Below, piece after piece: positions 6,361 through 7,321 of a DNA stretch of 7,321 nt. The notes under the pieces were generated by a model. It made no database searches. It saw only the letters and a program-made list of their open reading frames with translations, and was not told the origin of the DNA. The position numbers and the translations under genes were made by a program. Source of the stretch: Mycoplasmatota bacterium (GTDB lineage Bacteria; Bacillota_I; Bacilli_A; Izemoplasmatales; Izemoplasmataceae). How positions within the stretch are numbered: position 1 is the stretch's first letter; each line of letters begins with the position of its first letter. Location of the stretch: NCBI GenBank assembly GCA_030641535.1, contig DAOWHG010000121.1, forward strand, positions 1-7,321, read 5' to 3'.

Positions 6361-7321
6361 ATGGCAAAACAAAAATTTATTAGAAATAAACCACATATGA
6401 ACATTGGGACTATTGGTCACGTAGACCACGGTAAAACTACTTTAACAGCTGCAATTGCAACTGTATTAGCAAAAAGAGGAATTGGAGATACTGTAGCTGC
6501 AGATTTCGCTTCGATCGATAATGCACCAGAAGAGAGAGAAAGAGGAATCACAATCAATACTTCACATGTTGAATATGAAACAGAAGCTCGTCACTATGCA
6601 CATGTTGACTGTCCAGGTCATGCTGACTACGTTAAAAACATGATCACTGGAGCTGCACAAATGGACGGTGGAATCATCGTTGTTAGTGCTTCTGACGGAC
6701 CTATGCCTCAAACTAGAGAACATATTTTATTATCTCGCCAAGTAGGTGTACCTAAATTAATCGTATATATGAATAAAGTAGATATGGTTGATGACCCTGA
6801 ATTATTAGAATTAGTAGATATGGAAATTCGTGAATTATTAGAAGAATATGATTTCCCTGGAGACGATATTCCAATTATCCAAGGTTCTGCATTATTAGCA
6901 TTACAAGGAGATCCTAAACATGAAGATACAATCATGGAATTAATGGATGCTGTTGATACTTATTTTGATACTCCAGTTCGTGAAACTGAAAAACCATTCT
7001 TAATGCCTATTGAAGACGTGTTTAGTATTACTGGACGTGGAACAGTAGCTACTGGTAGAGTTGATCGTGGTACTGTAAAAGTTGGAGACAAAGTAGAAAT
7101 TATTGGTATTAAAGATACTCAAGAATGTGTTGTAACAGGAGTAGAAATGTTCCGTAAATTATTAGATCGAGCAGAAGCTGGAGACAATATTGGAGCTTTA
7201 CTTCGTGTTGTAGGACGCGACGAAATCCAACGTGGACAAGTTTTAGCTAAACCTAAATCAGTTACTCCACATACAAACTTTAAAGGACAAGTATACATTC
7301 TTTCTAAAGAAGAAGGTGGAC
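6361..7321 (+). CDS. tuf: Elongation factor Tu, 3'-partial
   Basis: EF-Tu carries aminoacyl-tRNA to the ribosomal A site as a GTP complex and leaves after GTP hydrolysis. The visible 320 codons cover the GTPase domain and most of domain II; with a family length near 395, about 75 residues are cut off at the right edge. Motifs: P-loop GHVDHGKT (19-26), switch I region PEERERGITIN, DCPGH (83-87) whose final His is the catalytic residue, NKVD (138-141), and GSALLAL. Domain II shows PFLMPIEDVFSITGRGTVATGRV and GVEMFRKLLD, ending in VYILSKEEGG. The ATG is fixed by the family start and AAGGAGG eight bases upstream. One deviation stands out: LLRVVGRDEIQRGQ has Val283 where the family has Gly (LLRG). 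The 92-base gap from fusA is wider than the other gaps in the cluster, so tuf may be read both from the rpsL promoter and from a local start. Confidence 0.97.
   Translation, partial: MAKQKFIRNKPHMNIGTIGHVDHGKTTLTAAIATVLAKRGIGDTVAADFASIDNAPEERERGITINTSHVEYETEARHYAHVDCPGHADYVKNMITGAAQMDGGIIVVSASDGPMPQTREHILLSRQVGVPKLIVYMNKVDMVDDPELLELVDMEIRELLEEYDFPGDDIPIIQGSALLALQGDPKHEDTIMELMDAVDTYFDTPVRETEKPFLMPIEDVFSITGRGTVATGRVDRGTVKVGDKVEIIGIKDTQECVVTGVEMFRKLLDRAEAGDNIGALLRVVGRDEIQRGQVLAKPKSVTPHTNFKGQVYILSKEEGG

Noticed and set aside
1..7321. A novel defence, mobile or accessory system
   Set aside because: All coding space is taken by core transcription and translation genes in conserved order, and the gaps are short and hold only regulatory signals.

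Overview
The window is an AT-rich stretch of housekeeping genes, all on the + strand: the end of the RNA polymerase operon (rpoC, 5' end cut off) followed by the str cluster rpsL-rpsG-fusA-tuf (tuf cut off at the right edge). The proteins look Firmicutes/Bacilli-like: a Firmicutes-type RpoC, a 135-residue S12 with a Firmicutes-type N-terminal extension, and a 689-residue EF-G. Every tryptophan codon I checked is TGG, and the four visible genes stop with TAA or TAG. TGA is therefore not used as Trp, which argues against Mycoplasma/Spiroplasma. It leaves a low-GC lineage with the standard code, for example Acholeplasma-, Izemoplasma-, Haloplasma- or Erysipelotrichia-like. This placement is inference from sequence style only.

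Layout: 1-3039 is rpoC without roughly its first 230 codons. Two in-frame stops, TAA and TGA, lie 12 bases apart in its near-invariant LDGGRFA segment. A compact intrinsic terminator follows at 3049-3077. The 233-base gap to rpsL then holds a textbook sigma-A promoter (TTGACA, 17 bases, TATAAT) with an A/T tract upstream, and a leader of about 108 nt that can fold. rpsL, rpsG and fusA follow at 32- and 15-base spacing, each with a strong Shine-Dalgarno, and look like one transcript. A 92-base gap before tuf carries a perfect 19-bp dyad that contains a TATAAT box, so tuf may have its own start or control.

Together the genes supply the catalytic beta' subunit of RNA polymerase, two 30S proteins (S12 in the decoding centre, S7 in the head near the E site) and the two elongation GTPases that deliver aminoacyl-tRNA (EF-Tu) and drive translocation (EF-G).

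I found no mobile element, CRISPR array, tRNA, rRNA or unknown accessory system. The points worth a second look are the paired stops in rpoC, an extra RpoC segment ahead of the bridge helix, the rpsL leader, the tuf-proximal dyad and an unexpected valine in EF-Tu.
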